The notes under the pieces were generated by a model, which worked only from the letters and a program-made list of their open reading frames with translations, was not told the origin of the DNA and searched no databases. 46,562 nucleotides of DNA, taken from positions 1-46,562 of the forward strand of contig CAZKBB010000017.1 of NCBI GenBank assembly GCA_964550935.1, given 5' to 3'. Both the position numbers and the translations under genes were made by a program. Position 1 is the first letter of the stretch. Every line of letters starts with the position of its first letter. Positions 15,701 to 23,859 of the stretch are shown here, in pieces. Source of the DNA: JBCBSP01 sp964550935 (lineage in GTDB: Bacteria; Pseudomonadota; Alphaproteobacteria; Caulobacterales; Maricaulaceae).

Positions 15701-17283
15701 TCAAGGTGACCGAGTTCATCGCGAAGATGCGCCACGCCACGCCGGGCACGACGCTGATCTCGCCCCCGCCGCACCACGACATCTACTCGATCGAGGATCT
15801 GGCCCAGCTCATTTACGATCTGAAACAGATCAACCCGGATGCCCGGGTCTGCGTGAAGCTGGTTTCCGCGGCCGGCGTGGGCGCGGTCGCGGCGGGCGTG
15901 GCCAAAGCCGACGCTGACGTGATCTTGATCTCGGGCAATGTGGGCGGCACCGGCGCCAGCCCTCAGACCTCGATCAAGTTCGCCGGCGCGCCGCTTGAGC
16001 TCGGCCTGTCCGAAGCCCACCAGGTGCTCTCGCTCAACGGGCTGCGCGAGCGGGTCACGCTGCGCGCGGACGGCGGCATACGCTCAGGACGCGATGTCGT
16101 GATCGCGGCCATGCTGGGCGCTGAGGAGTTCGGGATCGGCACCACCAGCCTGATTGCGCTGGGTTGCCTCATGGTGCGCCAGTGCCATTCCAACACCTGC
16201 CCGGTGGGCGTGTGCACCCAGGACGAGGCGCTGCGCGACCGGTTCGCCGGCCTGCCCGACCACGCGGTGAACCTGATGACCTTTATCGCGCGGGACACCC
16301 GCGAGATTCTGGCGCGTCTCGGCGCGAAGTCGCTGGAGGACGTCATCGGCCGGGCGGACCTTCTCGAACAGGTCAGCCGCGGTTCGGACCATCTCGACGA
16401 TCTCGATCTGAACCCGCTTCTGGTGCGCGTCGATCCGCACGGGCGTCCGCCGCGCTCGGACCGCACCTCGCGCAACCCGGTCGCCCCGAGCCTGGACGAG
16501 CAGATCCTGAAGGACGCCGACCCGGTCTTCTCCCGGCGCGAGAAGATGCAGCTGGTCTATGACGTGCGAAACACCGACCGCGCGGTGGGCGCGCGGGTCT
16601 CCTCCAAGATCGTGCGCACGTTCGGGCGCGACGGTCTGGACGAGGGCCAGCTGACCCTGCGACTGCGCGGCTCGGCCGGCCAGTCGCTCGGCGCGTTCTC
16701 CGCGGCCGGGCTGGTGATCGATCTGGAAGGCGACGCCAACGACTATGTGGGCAAGGGTCTGTCCGGCGCGGTCATCGCGGTCCGGCCCTTCGGCGGGTCG
16801 CGCGCGTTCGAGCCGGGCGACGCCATTATCGGCAACACCGTGCTCTACGGCGCGACGTCGGGCCGTCTGTTCGCGGCCGGCCGGGCCGGTCAGCGCTTCG
16901 CGGTGCGCAACTCCGGCGCCCACGTCGTGATCGAAGGCTGCGGCGCGAACGGGTGCGAATACATGACCGGCGGGCTGGCGGTGATCCTTGGATCGGTCGG
17001 CGACAACTTCGCCGCCGGCATGACCGGGGGCGAGGCCTTCGTGCTCGACGAGGACGGCGGGCTGGAGCCGCGGCTCAACCCTGACAACGTCTTCCTCGCG
17101 GAGATGGACGCCGAGGCGGAAGGCCGCTGCAGGGCGTTGATTGAGGAGCACGCCAGGCGCACCGGCTCTCTGCACGCGCGCGCCATTTTCAACGACTGGG
17201 ACAAGCGCAAGACCGCGATCCGGCACGTCGTGCCGTTCGAGGCCGTGCGCATCGAGGCCGGCGGCCGCAAGAAGCGCGCTTAG
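12736..17283 (+). CDS. gltB: Glutamate synthase (NADPH) large subunit
   Basis: The alpha subunit of NADPH-GOGAT, 1515 residues. It holds an N-terminal glutaminase, an FMN-binding synthase domain and a C-terminal beta-helix. The nucleophile is Cys42 in RDACGVG, implying removal of a 41-residue propeptide. The FMN/synthase region has SGEGGEDP, KPGEGGQLPG and NVGGTGASPQTS. The [3Fe-4S] cysteines are Cys1150, Cys1155 and Cys1160 (CHSNTCPVGVC). The end carries the Gly-rich GXGXG-type repeats (GCGANGCEYMTGG). The order gltD-gltB is the reverse of the common gltB-gltD arrangement. No separate ribosome-binding site is needed because of the 4-bp overlap. A palindromic element follows the stop directly. 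Confidence 0.97.
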   Translation: MSPFDHAGPGRGAPWRPEAYEAERARLIEARSIEPDADRDACGVGLVAAIDGKPRRDVVVLAINSLKAVWHRGAVDADGRTGDGAGVRIGVPQDFFKAEVARTGHQAGDGPVAVGMVFLPRTDFAAQERARTIVETEILRAGFRLFGWRQPPVNPTVLGEKAAATRPAIEQILFADMRGRDAQLLDRLLYIVRRRIEARAREHAIPGFYIASLSTRDIIYKGMFLAEAIDEFYPDLKDDRFVSPFAIFHQRYSTNTFPEWKLAQPFRMLAHNGEINTLKGNRNWMKSHEILMASEAFGEDAEAIKPVIQAGSSDSAALDQVFEVLVRAGRTPPMAKALLIPEAWSKRAGIMPAAHRGLYEYCNSVIEPWDGPAAIAACDGRWAIAGLDRNGLRPLRWSLTEDGLLAVGSETGMTPVDPATVTRRGMVEPGRMIGVDLDTGTFHDADSLLDELAGKHPYEAWLANVRDIEAEVGPGDEPILYPDEERLRRQAAAGLTLEEIEIILSPMAETGKEAIGSMGDDSPLAVLSNRYRPIYHYFRQNFSQVTNPPIDPLREGRVMSLKTRFKNLGNILAQDETQTDVFVLDSPILTNGMHERLRDFLGDGVVEVDCTFPAKDATGTGRALMQAVHRIREAAAEAVRGGAAHIVMTDEAQGPERCPVPMALAIGATHAYLTGEGLRTYTSLNARAADASDAHACAVLIGLGATTVNPYMAFETIATREVRGLKGLSVNDKALNMKAAFDAGLLKIMSKMGISVISSYRGGCNFELLGLSRALADEYLGGVTSRISGVGLAGLETKLSELHDWAWRDRDAVRLPVGGFYRQRSSGEAHAVEAESVYALQKAVREEDYASYRRFIEIHEARDPIQLRDLLDMRALGASIEVGACESVNEIRQRFVTPGMSLGALSPEAHGALNIAMNRIGAKSVSGEGGEDPKRYTPLPNGDNMNSAVKQVASGRFGVTAEYLNQCREIEIKVAQGAKPGEGGQLPGFKVTEFIAKMRHATPGTTLISPPPHHDIYSIEDLAQLIYDLKQINPDARVCVKLVSAAGVGAVAAGVAKADADVILISGNVGGTGASPQTSIKFAGAPLELGLSEAHQVLSLNGLRERVTLRADGGIRSGRDVVIAAMLGAEEFGIGTTSLIALGCLMVRQCHSNTCPVGVCTQDEALRDRFAGLPDHAVNLMTFIARDTREILARLGAKSLEDVIGRADLLEQVSRGSDHLDDLDLNPLLVRVDPHGRPPRSDRTSRNPVAPSLDEQILKDADPVFSRREKMQLVYDVRNTDRAVGARVSSKIVRTFGRDGLDEGQLTLRLRGSAGQSLGAFSAAGLVIDLEGDANDYVGKGLSGAVIAVRPFGGSRAFEPGDAIIGNTVLYGATSGRLFAAGRAGQRFAVRNSGAHVVIEGCGANGCEYMTGGLAVILGSVGDNFAAGMTGGEAFVLDEDGGLEPRLNPDNVFLAEMDAEAEGRCRALIEEHARRTGSLHARAIFNDWDKRKTAIRHVVPFEAVRIEAGGRKKRA

Positions 17284-17284
17284 A

Positions 17285-17327
17285 GCGCAATCCGAAAAGC
17301 GGGAACCGATTTTCGGATTAGTTGCGC
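17285..17327. repeat. Alphaproteobacterial-type palindrome after gltB
   Basis: Arms AATCCGAAAA / TTTTCGGATT (17289-17298 and 17310-17319) are perfect over 10 bp. They are flanked by GCGCAA / TTGCGC (17285-17290 and 17322-17327). This type of CCGAAAA...TTTTCGG palindrome is scattered between genes in many alphaproteobacteria. There is no T run after it, so it is not a classic terminator. Confidence 0.7.
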
Positions 17328-17342
17328 AAAAAACGAAGAGTG

Positions 17343-17384
17343 TAGAGCGCCCGAGCTGATCCCTTCAGAGCCAATGGCGCTCTA
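17343..17384. other. Long-loop inverted repeat overlapping the EAL gene stop
   Basis: Perfect 9-bp arms TAGAGCGCC / GGCGCTCTA (17343-17351 and 17376-17384) enclose 24 bp. The right arm contains the stop codon of the EAL gene. TAGAGCGC also starts the neighbouring palindrome at 17281, so the two elements may be parts of one repeat unit. Confidence 0.55.
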
Positions 17385-18134
17385 GGCCGCCTCGCCGTAG
17401 CAAATTTCGTCGGCCAGAGCTTCGAGCTGCGGCTTGGCGAAGTAGTAGCCCTGGAACAGATGCACGCCGAGCTCGCGCATGGTGCGGTGCTCTGCGGCCT
17501 CCTCCACGCCTTCGGCGACCACGGCGATGTCGAACTTCGCGCACATCTGTGCGACATTCTCGACCACCGTTTTCTGGACGCGGCTCTTGTGCACGCCCTG
17601 GACCAGCTTGGCGTCCAGCTTGACGATGTCGGGCATTACGGACGCGAACAGGGTCAGGCCCGACGAGCCTGCGCCGAAATCGTCGATCGCGACGGTGAAG
17701 CCCATGTCCTTGTAGGATTTCAGGATCATCAGGAAGTGGTCGAGATCCTCGATCGCCTCGTGCTCGGTCATCTCGAACATGATGCGCTTGATGGGAAAGT
17801 TCGCCGCCTCGGCCGCGGCGATCGTGGTGCGCAAGCATGTCTCAGGGTTATAGACCGCGTTCGGCATCGTATTGAGCGACAGCATGGGCCCGGACTCGCC
17901 CATCAGCCGCGCGGCGGCCTTCACCGCGCCGATGCGGCACCGCCGATCGAAGGCGTGAAGATGTTCTTCTCCGATCTCGGAGAGCACGGCGCCGGCGTTT
18001 TGCCCCTCGGGGCCGCGCACGAGCGCTTCATGGGCGAAGACGGTTCTCGACCGGTCGTCGACGATCGGCTGAAACGCGAACTTCAGCTCGGTCGGGATCG
18101 GCTGGGCGCAGGCGCATTTCGGCTGGGCGGACAT
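17382..18134 (-). CDS. Stand-alone EAL-domain cyclic-di-GMP phosphodiesterase
   Basis: A 250-residue cytoplasmic protein made of one EAL domain with no sensor or GGDEF part. The signature residues look intact: Glu36 of HEALVRG, Asn88 (SLNTMPN), Glu121 (FEMTEHEAI), Asp151-Asp152 (AIDDFGAGSSGL), Lys172 (IVKLDAKL), Glu208 (AEGVEE) and Gln228 (FQGYYFAKP). It should therefore hydrolyse c-di-GMP to pGpG and favour motility over attachment. The N terminus is Cys-containing (KCACAQP), which might respond to metal or redox state; that is speculation. It converges on gltB across two palindromes. No partner cyclase is in the window. Confidence 0.92.
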   Translation of the reverse strand: MSAQPKCACAQPIPTELKFAFQPIVDDRSRTVFAHEALVRGPEGQNAGAVLSEIGEEHLHAFDRRCRIGAVKAAARLMGESGPMLSLNTMPNAVYNPETCLRTTIAAAEAANFPIKRIMFEMTEHEAIEDLDHFLMILKSYKDMGFTVAIDDFGAGSSGLTLFASVMPDIVKLDAKLVQGVHKSRVQKTVVENVAQMCAKFDIAVVAEGVEEAAEHRTMRELGVHLFQGYYFAKPQLEALADEICYGEAA

Positions 18135-18480
18135 GGCGGGTTCCCGCGAGGATGGCTGACCCGACCAAGTTCGAGATAAAACCCTAAATTACAGTGAATT
18201 TGCGCAATCCCGGCTTGGCCGCGCTATCGCGCCGGGGCTTTGTCCTGCAGCCCGTCACCGGCGAGACAGGGCCCGCCGAGCATGGCGCCGCAGGCCAGGG
18301 TCGGCGCGCGCACGACCTCGGCCGGGAGACCGTGCGTCAGATTGAAGCGCAAGGGGGAAATCGCGGCGAACCTCGGGAGTGAGCGTTATGCGGCAGCCGC
18401 CGCTACGCCCCTGCGGGTCCGGGTTGCAGGGGCGCGCCGACGCCTTCGCAGGTCGGTCAAATCAAGGCTATCCTGACGCC
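18135..18480. other. Divergent gap, 346 bp, mostly without recognisable elements
   Basis: The gap lies between the EAL gene and the YgjP-type gene and must hold both promoters. An AT-richer patch at 18160-18200 probably serves the EAL gene. A perfect 9-bp hairpin (CGCCCCTGC / GCAGGGGCG, 18406-18434) stands just before the plus-strand gene. I see no coding region. Confidence 0.5.
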
Positions 18481-19209
18481 ATGACGCCGCGCCGCATCAC
18501 CTTGGGCCAGTCCGAGATCGCCTACCGCGTGGCGCGTTCGGCGCGCCGGCGCACGATCGGGCTGAAGGTGGGCGAGGACGGGCTGACGGTCGTCCTGCCC
18601 GCCCGCGCGCGCGAGCATGAGGCCGAGCGCGCGGTGCGCGCGAAGGCCGGCTGGGTGCTCGCCAAGCTGCGCGCGGTCGCCGAGCGCCCGGTCCAGCCGG
18701 AGTTGCAAGGGATGGACGGTGAGACGATCGGCTATCTCGGCGCGCCGCTCAGGCTGTGCGTCATCCCTTACGAGAAGGCGCGCACGCGCGTGGCCCATCT
18801 TCAGGACCGGCTTGAGGTCCGCGTGGACGCCGCCCTCGACGACGCTATGCGCGCGTCGGCTGTGGTGCGCGCGGTCAAGCGCTGGCGGCGCGAGACCGCG
18901 CTGGAGCTCATGGGTCCGAAGGTGGAGCGCTACGCCGCCGCGCTTGGGGAGCGCGCGCCGAAGGTGCTGATCCGCGAGCAAGCCAAGCGCTGGGGCAGTT
19001 GCTCGTCGGACCGGGTGATCCGGATGAACGCGCGGCTTCTGGCGTTTTCGCCCGATCTGGTGGAGTATGTCTGCGCGCATGAGGCCTGCCACCTGGTCGA
19101 GATGAACCATTCGAAGCGATATTACGCGCTGCTTGAGCGCCTCCTGCCGGACCACCGCGCCCGTTCCGCCGCGCTGGCCGCCGCCGCCCCTGTGGGGGCG
19201 CGCTACTAG
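18481..19209 (+). CDS. YgjP-like (DUF45) metallopeptidase-domain protein
   Basis: A 242-residue probable zinc protein of the YgjP/SprT-like group. The C-terminal half has the metal motif AHEACHLVEMNHS: His200, Glu201 and His204 of HExxH, and His210. The family block RWGSCSS (about 171-177) precedes it, and a C-terminal LLERLLPDHRARS segment follows. The N-terminal half carries a beta-rich SARRRTIGLKV region and is Arg-rich. The family's cellular substrate is not known. The start is ATG 18481, where the homologous protein begins; only a weak CAAGG stands upstream. Earlier in-frame codons would add about 34 unrelated residues. Confidence 0.87.
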   Translation: MTPRRITLGQSEIAYRVARSARRRTIGLKVGEDGLTVVLPARAREHEAERAVRAKAGWVLAKLRAVAERPVQPELQGMDGETIGYLGAPLRLCVIPYEKARTRVAHLQDRLEVRVDAALDDAMRASAVVRAVKRWRRETALELMGPKVERYAAALGERAPKVLIREQAKRWGSCSSDRVIRMNARLLAFSPDLVEYVCAHEACHLVEMNHSKRYYALLERLLPDHRARSAALAAAAPVGARY

Positions 19210-19311
19210 ACTTTCCTCATCGCTGCTTGTTTTCCGCCTTATTGACGCCGCGCGCGCGGCGCCGCATGGCGCGTGGACGGCCGACCGCCCGCGCCAGGAC
19301 CGGATGAGACC

Positions 19312-20505
19312 ATGACCGCCGCATCGCCCGCCGAAAGATTCTACCGGGAGCGCCGACTGCCGCCTTACGTGTTCGCGGAAGTGAACCGGATGAAGCTCGC
19401 CTATCGCCACGAGGGCCGCGACATCATCGATTTCGGCATGGGCAATCCCGATCTCGCCCCCGCGCCGCACATCGTGGACAAGCTCAAGGAGGTCGCCTCA
19501 GACCCGCGCGCGCATCGCTACTCCGCCAGCCAGGGCGTCACCTCGCTCAGGAAGGCTCTGGCGCGCTACTACGCGCGGCGCTTCGACGTCTCGCTCGACG
19601 CCGATCGAGAGGTGTGCGTCACCCTGGGCTCGAAGGAAGGGCTGGCCAATCTGGCCCAGGCCATCACCGCGCCGGGCGACGTGATCCTGGTTCCCGACCC
19701 GTCCTATCCGATCCACATGTTCGGCTTCATCATCGCCGGCGCGGCGGTGCGGCCCGTGGCGTGGAGCGAGCCGGAGACATTTTTGCGCGAGGCCGCGCAC
19801 GCCTGCCGGCGCTCCATCCCCGCGCCCTCCGCTTTGGTGTTGAACTTTCCCGCCAACCCCACCGCGGAGGTGGTCGATCCGGGCTTCTACGAAGAGGCGG
19901 TCAAGCTCGCCAAGCGCGAGGACCTCGTCCTGATCTCCGACCTCGCCTACTCGGAGATTTTCTTCGAGGGCGAGGCGCCGAGCTCGATCCTTCAGGTGAA
20001 GGGCGCGCGCGATGTGGCGGTGGAGTTCACCTCGATGTCGAAGACCTACTCCATGCCCGGCTGGCGCATCGGCTTCGCGGCCGGCTCGGCGCGCCTGATC
20101 GACGCTCTGAAGCGGGTGAAGTCCTATCTCGACTACGGCGCCTTCACGCCGGTCCAGATCGCCGCGGTCGCCGCCCTCGACGGGCCGCAGGATCACGTGG
20201 CGGAGGCGCGCGCGATCTACAAGAAGCGCCGCGACGTGCTGGTGGAGAGCTTTAAGCGCGCGGGCTTTCCCGTGCCGGCTCCGGCTGCGACCATGTTCGC
20301 CTGGGCGCCGATCCCGGAACCCTGGCGCGATCTCGGTTCTGTGGAGTTCTCCAAGCGGCTCCTGGAGGATACCGGCGTCGCCGTCGCGCCGGGTCTCGGC
20401 TTCGGCGAGCGCGGCGACGGCCATGTGCGCCTGGCGCTGGTCGAGAACGAGCAGCGCATCCGCCAGGCCGCGCGCAACATGAAGGCGTTCTTTTCAAATC
20501 CTTGA
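19312..20505 (+). CDS. alaC: Alanine/glutamate-pyruvate transaminase, AlaC type
   Basis: A 397-residue PLP aminotransferase of fold type I that closely resembles E. coli AlaC (formerly YfdZ) in pattern: RRLPPYVFAEV, DFGMGNPD, GSKEGLANL, PDPSYPIHMFG and NFPANPTAEVV. The Schiff-base lysine is Lys244 in TSMSKTYSMPGWRIGF. It likely interconverts alanine plus 2-oxoglutarate with pyruvate plus glutamate. In this subfamily some members are annotated as LL-diaminopimelate aminotransferases, so substrate range is not certain. ATG 19312 has GGATGAG upstream. A rho-independent terminator follows. Confidence 0.88.
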   Translation: MTAASPAERFYRERRLPPYVFAEVNRMKLAYRHEGRDIIDFGMGNPDLAPAPHIVDKLKEVASDPRAHRYSASQGVTSLRKALARYYARRFDVSLDADREVCVTLGSKEGLANLAQAITAPGDVILVPDPSYPIHMFGFIIAGAAVRPVAWSEPETFLREAAHACRRSIPAPSALVLNFPANPTAEVVDPGFYEEAVKLAKREDLVLISDLAYSEIFFEGEAPSSILQVKGARDVAVEFTSMSKTYSMPGWRIGFAAGSARLIDALKRVKSYLDYGAFTPVQIAAVAALDGPQDHVAEARAIYKKRRDVLVESFKRAGFPVPAPAATMFAWAPIPEPWRDLGSVEFSKRLLEDTGVAVAPGLGFGERGDGHVRLALVENEQRIRQAARNMKAFFSNP

Positions 20506-20529
20506 GCCCGGCGCGCGGATGCGGAGGGT

Positions 20530-20556
20530 AACGCGGCGTTCACCGCGTTTCTTTTC
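20530..20556 (+). terminator. Rho-independent terminator after alaC
   Basis: Perfect 7-bp arms AACGCGG / CCGCGTT (20530-20536 and 20543-20549) with a 6-base loop are followed by TCTTTTC. Confidence 0.75.
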
Positions 20557-20611
20557 GGGGCGTTAAGAGGGGGCGTGTAGGACTGCATCGGCTGTAATGG
20601 GAGCCGATCGC

Positions 20612-21985
20612 ATGATCGCACGCCGTTTGAAACCCGTCCTCGCCGTGGCGACGCGCTTTGCAAAGTCGCGCGCCGGCAATGTCGCGGTGACCTTCGCGCT
20701 ATCGCTCGCGCCGTTGACCGCGGGCGTCGGCGGCGCGGTGGATTACACCCGTGCGGTCACGCTTGGTTCTGAAATCCAGAACGCGCTTGATTCCGGCGTG
20801 CTCGCCGCAGCCAGCCTGACCCAGACGCGCGAGCCCGAAGCGGTCGTTCGCTCCTATGTGGAGGCGGCGCTGTCCGATCACCAGGAGCTGATCGCGGGGC
20901 TGAGCGTCACCGTCACCGCGGAGACCAACGTCAATGCGCGCGAGGTCCAGGCTGAGGCGCGCGTGGTCATGCCGACCGTGCTTCTGGGCCTGGCCGGCAT
21001 CAACACCTTCACGATCACGCGCACCTCCGAAGCCATCGAGGAGGTGCGCAATATCGAGATCTCTCTCGTGCTGGATATCTCCTCGTCCATGGGCGGGAAC
21101 CGGATCGATTCGCTGCGCGACGCTGCGATCGAGTTCGTCGAGACGGTGCTGGACGGCGACACCGAGGACCTCACCTCGATCTCCGTCGTGCCTTATGGTG
21201 GCACGGTGAAGCTGGATCAGACCTTCTATCGCTTCATCACGAGCGACCCGACCTACGCTCCGGACGGGTTGAACTATGAGATTCCGGTCCCGGACGCAGA
21301 CGACTGGAACGGCTGCATCGAGCTTTACGGCGACGAGGTCGCCGAGATGGAACTGACCCCCGGCGGCCACGGCGTGATCCCGCAGTTCACCGTCTGGCAC
21401 CCCGGCAATGACTGGTGCCCGGATTTCAACGGGGCGCAATCTGTCTTTTTGTCCAACGACGTCGGCCAGCTGACCGGCCTGATCGGCAACTTCGACAACC
21501 CGATCCTGTCGGACGGCACAGGCACCGACATCGCGATCGGTTGGGGCATGCGCGCGCTCGATCCGTCCTGGCGTGGCGGGCTGAACGGCGGCGGCGCCTT
21601 CACCGACCGCCCCGCGCCGTTCGACGACGACGAGACCATGAAGGTGCTTGTGGTGATGACCGACGGCGGCATCACCCAGCAGCGCCGGCCGGAGGACGAG
21701 TTCGAGGACTTCGAGGACGACCCCCATGTCGGCACGGGCGGCACGGACGATTTGTACAACAAGAACACCGCGCGCAGTAATTTCCTGTCGGTGTGCGACT
21801 ACGCCAAGGATAACGGCGTTCAGGTCTACTCCATCGCCTTCCAGGTCAACGGTTCCTCGAACCGTCAGCTGATGGAGGACTGCGCCTCGCGCCAGGCGAA
21901 TTACTACGAGATCTCCGACCTCGACATCGCGGCGGCGTTCTCCGCCATCGCGGCCGATCTCGAAGCGCTCCGCCTGGCGCGCTAG
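20612..21985 (+). CDS. TadG-like protein with von Willebrand factor A domain
   Basis: A 457-residue envelope protein. Residues about 15-55 form a TadE/TadG-type N-terminal anchor (KSRAGNVAVTFALSLAPLTAGVGGAVDYTRAV), as in Flp/Tad pilus-assembly pseudopilins. From about residue 150 a von Willebrand A domain begins with the metal-ion-dependent adhesion site DISSSMG (Asp155, Ser157, Ser159) and a later VVMTDGGI segment. The mature domain has several cysteines (GCIELYG, WCPDFNG, VCDYAKD, EDCASRQ) that may form disulfides. ATG 20612 follows GGGAG; ATG 20597 lacks such a site. No other tad gene is nearby, so a role in adhesion or surface assembly is inferred. It converges on the next gene with only 3 bp between stops. 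Confidence 0.82.
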   Translation: MIARRLKPVLAVATRFAKSRAGNVAVTFALSLAPLTAGVGGAVDYTRAVTLGSEIQNALDSGVLAAASLTQTREPEAVVRSYVEAALSDHQELIAGLSVTVTAETNVNAREVQAEARVVMPTVLLGLAGINTFTITRTSEAIEEVRNIEISLVLDISSSMGGNRIDSLRDAAIEFVETVLDGDTEDLTSISVVPYGGTVKLDQTFYRFITSDPTYAPDGLNYEIPVPDADDWNGCIELYGDEVAEMELTPGGHGVIPQFTVWHPGNDWCPDFNGAQSVFLSNDVGQLTGLIGNFDNPILSDGTGTDIAIGWGMRALDPSWRGGLNGGGAFTDRPAPFDDDETMKVLVVMTDGGITQQRRPEDEFEDFEDDPHVGTGGTDDLYNKNTARSNFLSVCDYAKDNGVQVYSIAFQVNGSSNRQLMEDCASRQANYYEISDLDIAAAFSAIAADLEALRLAR

Positions 21986-21988
21986 ACG

Positions 21989-23698
21989 TCAGCGATCGCG
22001 CGACGCGGCCGCGCGGCCGAGCGCTCTGTGCATCCGGTTCGCGTCGCGCATGCCCGCCGAGAAGCTGCGCGAGCCGAGCTCCAGGCCGACCCGGGCGCCC
22101 TCGGCGGCGACCTTCATGATGTCCTCGTCCTTCACCTTGTCGCGATCCTCGATCGAGAAGCGCTCCGTCAGCGCCGCGATCGCGCCGCCGAACGCGACGT
22201 CGAGCATGGGCTCCATGTTCACGAAGGGCAGGATCTCCTGCTGGCGGCGCAGCTGGGCGCGCGTCAGCTTGCGCCTTGGCCACCACGGATCGATGGTTTC
22301 GCTGACCCACTCAAGCTCGTGCTCCAGCCACGGCCGGATAGCCCATAGCGCAAGCTCGCGGCTTTGACACGCGCTGGTCGCCTTGCCGAAGGCGTCGCGC
22401 GCATGCTTGCCGATCTTCCAGAGCCAGCTTGCTTTGGCCTCGTTCACCTTGATTTTGGGATAGGTCAACACCGCCTCCATCGCGCGCTCATGGAACGCGG
22501 TGAACCAGAGCTGGCGGACGCGAATGCATGAGATCGTCTCCGGCGGAGAGAGCCAGATCGCCAAGTTCACGTAGTAGTCGATGATCTTGTCCAGCGCCGC
22601 CTGGCCTGAGGCGGAGAACAGGAAGCCGGTCTCGGTCGGCGTCCCCGCCGGGAAGCCGACGCCGACCAGGTTCATGTTCACGAAGTGGTGCCATGTGGCG
22701 TCGGTCACCACGCGGCCCACATCGGCCCGGTGGCCGTCATAGGCGCAAATCGCGCCGAACGCATGGCCGTCAGCGGGCGTCTTGTTCCCGGAGTCCGCCC
22801 CGTCGACCACGTCCGACCAGGCGATGATCTCGGGCAAGGGGCGCACGCCGCCATGCTCGGGGTATTCGGTCATGGATGGGCTGGACGGGACGACGCACTC
22901 GCCCTCGTGCGGGTGATCGGGCAGCACATCGATCACCCCGTTTGAGCCGCACAGCACGGGATGTGGAAATTCATAGCGCCAGAGGCCGCCATAGGCGCGG
23001 TACATGCGCGGGCGGATCACCTGGGGCACGTCGTCGGACTGGTCGTTGATGTCGAACTGTCCGTTCACGCCCGGCCGGTTGGTGTCGTTGCGCCGCGCGC
23101 CGGTCATCGACACCTCGTCCACATCGTTGTCGTTCAGGTCGGTCGGCGCCCAAAGCCGCATCGAGCCGACCCGCGGCAGGCAGGCGCACAGCGCCCGCCC
23201 GATGAAGCCGTGGTCTCCGGTGGCGAACACCCCGCCGCCGCGCGCCATATGGCCTTCGATCGCCTCGAGCTCGCCGTCGCCGAGCCGGTCGGGTGGATAG
23301 TTCGGGCGGTTGTACGAGGTGGCGTGGCCGAACAGGAAGACCACGTCGTACATATCGGGCGTGAAGTGGTCGGTGTCGTCGAACTTGAACCCGCCGATCG
23401 AACGCACGACCGCGTCCTCGCCCTCCATGATCGCGGCGCCCGAGTGATTGGAGAGGTGCGCGACCGTTATCCTGAACCGGGAGAAGGTGGGCTGATTGTT
23501 CTTCAGCGACTCAACGAAGGTGCGAAGCCCCCCATTGCCCAGGTTGAAATCGAGAGCCCCGTCGGTGACGACGAGAATGTTCACCGTGCACGGCCTCATG
23601 ATCGGATGAATGTATTCCGGCTCGAAGGTCTCGTACCACCAGCGCTTCTGGGCGATCTCGCGGACGTGTTTGAGCCGGTTGGCGAAAAGGTCGGTCAT
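21989..23698 (-). CDS. Unrecognised 569-residue protein, possible ThuA/glutamine-amidotransferase-like fold
   Basis: I do not recognise the family. Residues about 37-165 alternate beta-like and helical segments: TVNILVVTDGALD, FRITVAHLSNHSG, MYDVVFLFGHATSY, then a helix and GGGVFATGDHG. This recalls the flavodoxin-like/class I amidotransferase fold of ThuA-like proteins, without a clear catalytic triad. A conserved-looking block VVTDATWHHFVNMNLVGVG is at about 331-349. The C-terminal third (from about 410) is helical and Trp-rich, with no signal peptide or membrane segment. The start is ATG 23698 with GGGGAGGA upstream, an excellent ribosome-binding site. It is a single-gene unit convergent with the VWA gene. 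An AT-rich promoter region (23750-23800) precedes it. Confidence 0.7.
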   Translation of the reverse strand: MTDLFANRLKHVREIAQKRWWYETFEPEYIHPIMRPCTVNILVVTDGALDFNLGNGGLRTFVESLKNNQPTFSRFRITVAHLSNHSGAAIMEGEDAVVRSIGGFKFDDTDHFTPDMYDVVFLFGHATSYNRPNYPPDRLGDGELEAIEGHMARGGGVFATGDHGFIGRALCACLPRVGSMRLWAPTDLNDNDVDEVSMTGARRNDTNRPGVNGQFDINDQSDDVPQVIRPRMYRAYGGLWRYEFPHPVLCGSNGVIDVLPDHPHEGECVVPSSPSMTEYPEHGGVRPLPEIIAWSDVVDGADSGNKTPADGHAFGAICAYDGHRADVGRVVTDATWHHFVNMNLVGVGFPAGTPTETGFLFSASGQAALDKIIDYYVNLAIWLSPPETISCIRVRQLWFTAFHERAMEAVLTYPKIKVNEAKASWLWKIGKHARDAFGKATSACQSRELALWAIRPWLEHELEWVSETIDPWWPRRKLTRAQLRRQQEILPFVNMEPMLDVAFGGAIAALTERFSIEDRDKVKDEDIMKVAAEGARVGLELGSRSFSAGMRDANRMHRALGRAAASRDR

Positions 23699-23797
23699 GG
23701 CGGTCCTCCCCGGACATGCGACGCGAGGGGGTGCGCCGCTTCTATCCAAGGTTGTTATAACCGAAATTAAATGCGCTCTTAAATTGTAAATCGGCGG

Positions 23798-23831
23798 AAA
23801 GAAACGCCGCGCCGGACGGTCCGGCGCGGCG
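23798..23831 (-). terminator. Rho-independent terminator of the M28 peptidase gene
   Basis: Perfect 12-bp arms CGCCGCGCCGGA / TCCGGCGCGGCG (23805-23816 and 23820-23831) with a 3-base loop. On the minus strand TTTCTTTCC follows. It ends 28 bases beyond the stop at 23860. Confidence 0.88.
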
Positions 23832-23859
23832 CTTGGCGGCGGTGTCGACGCCGAGGCGC

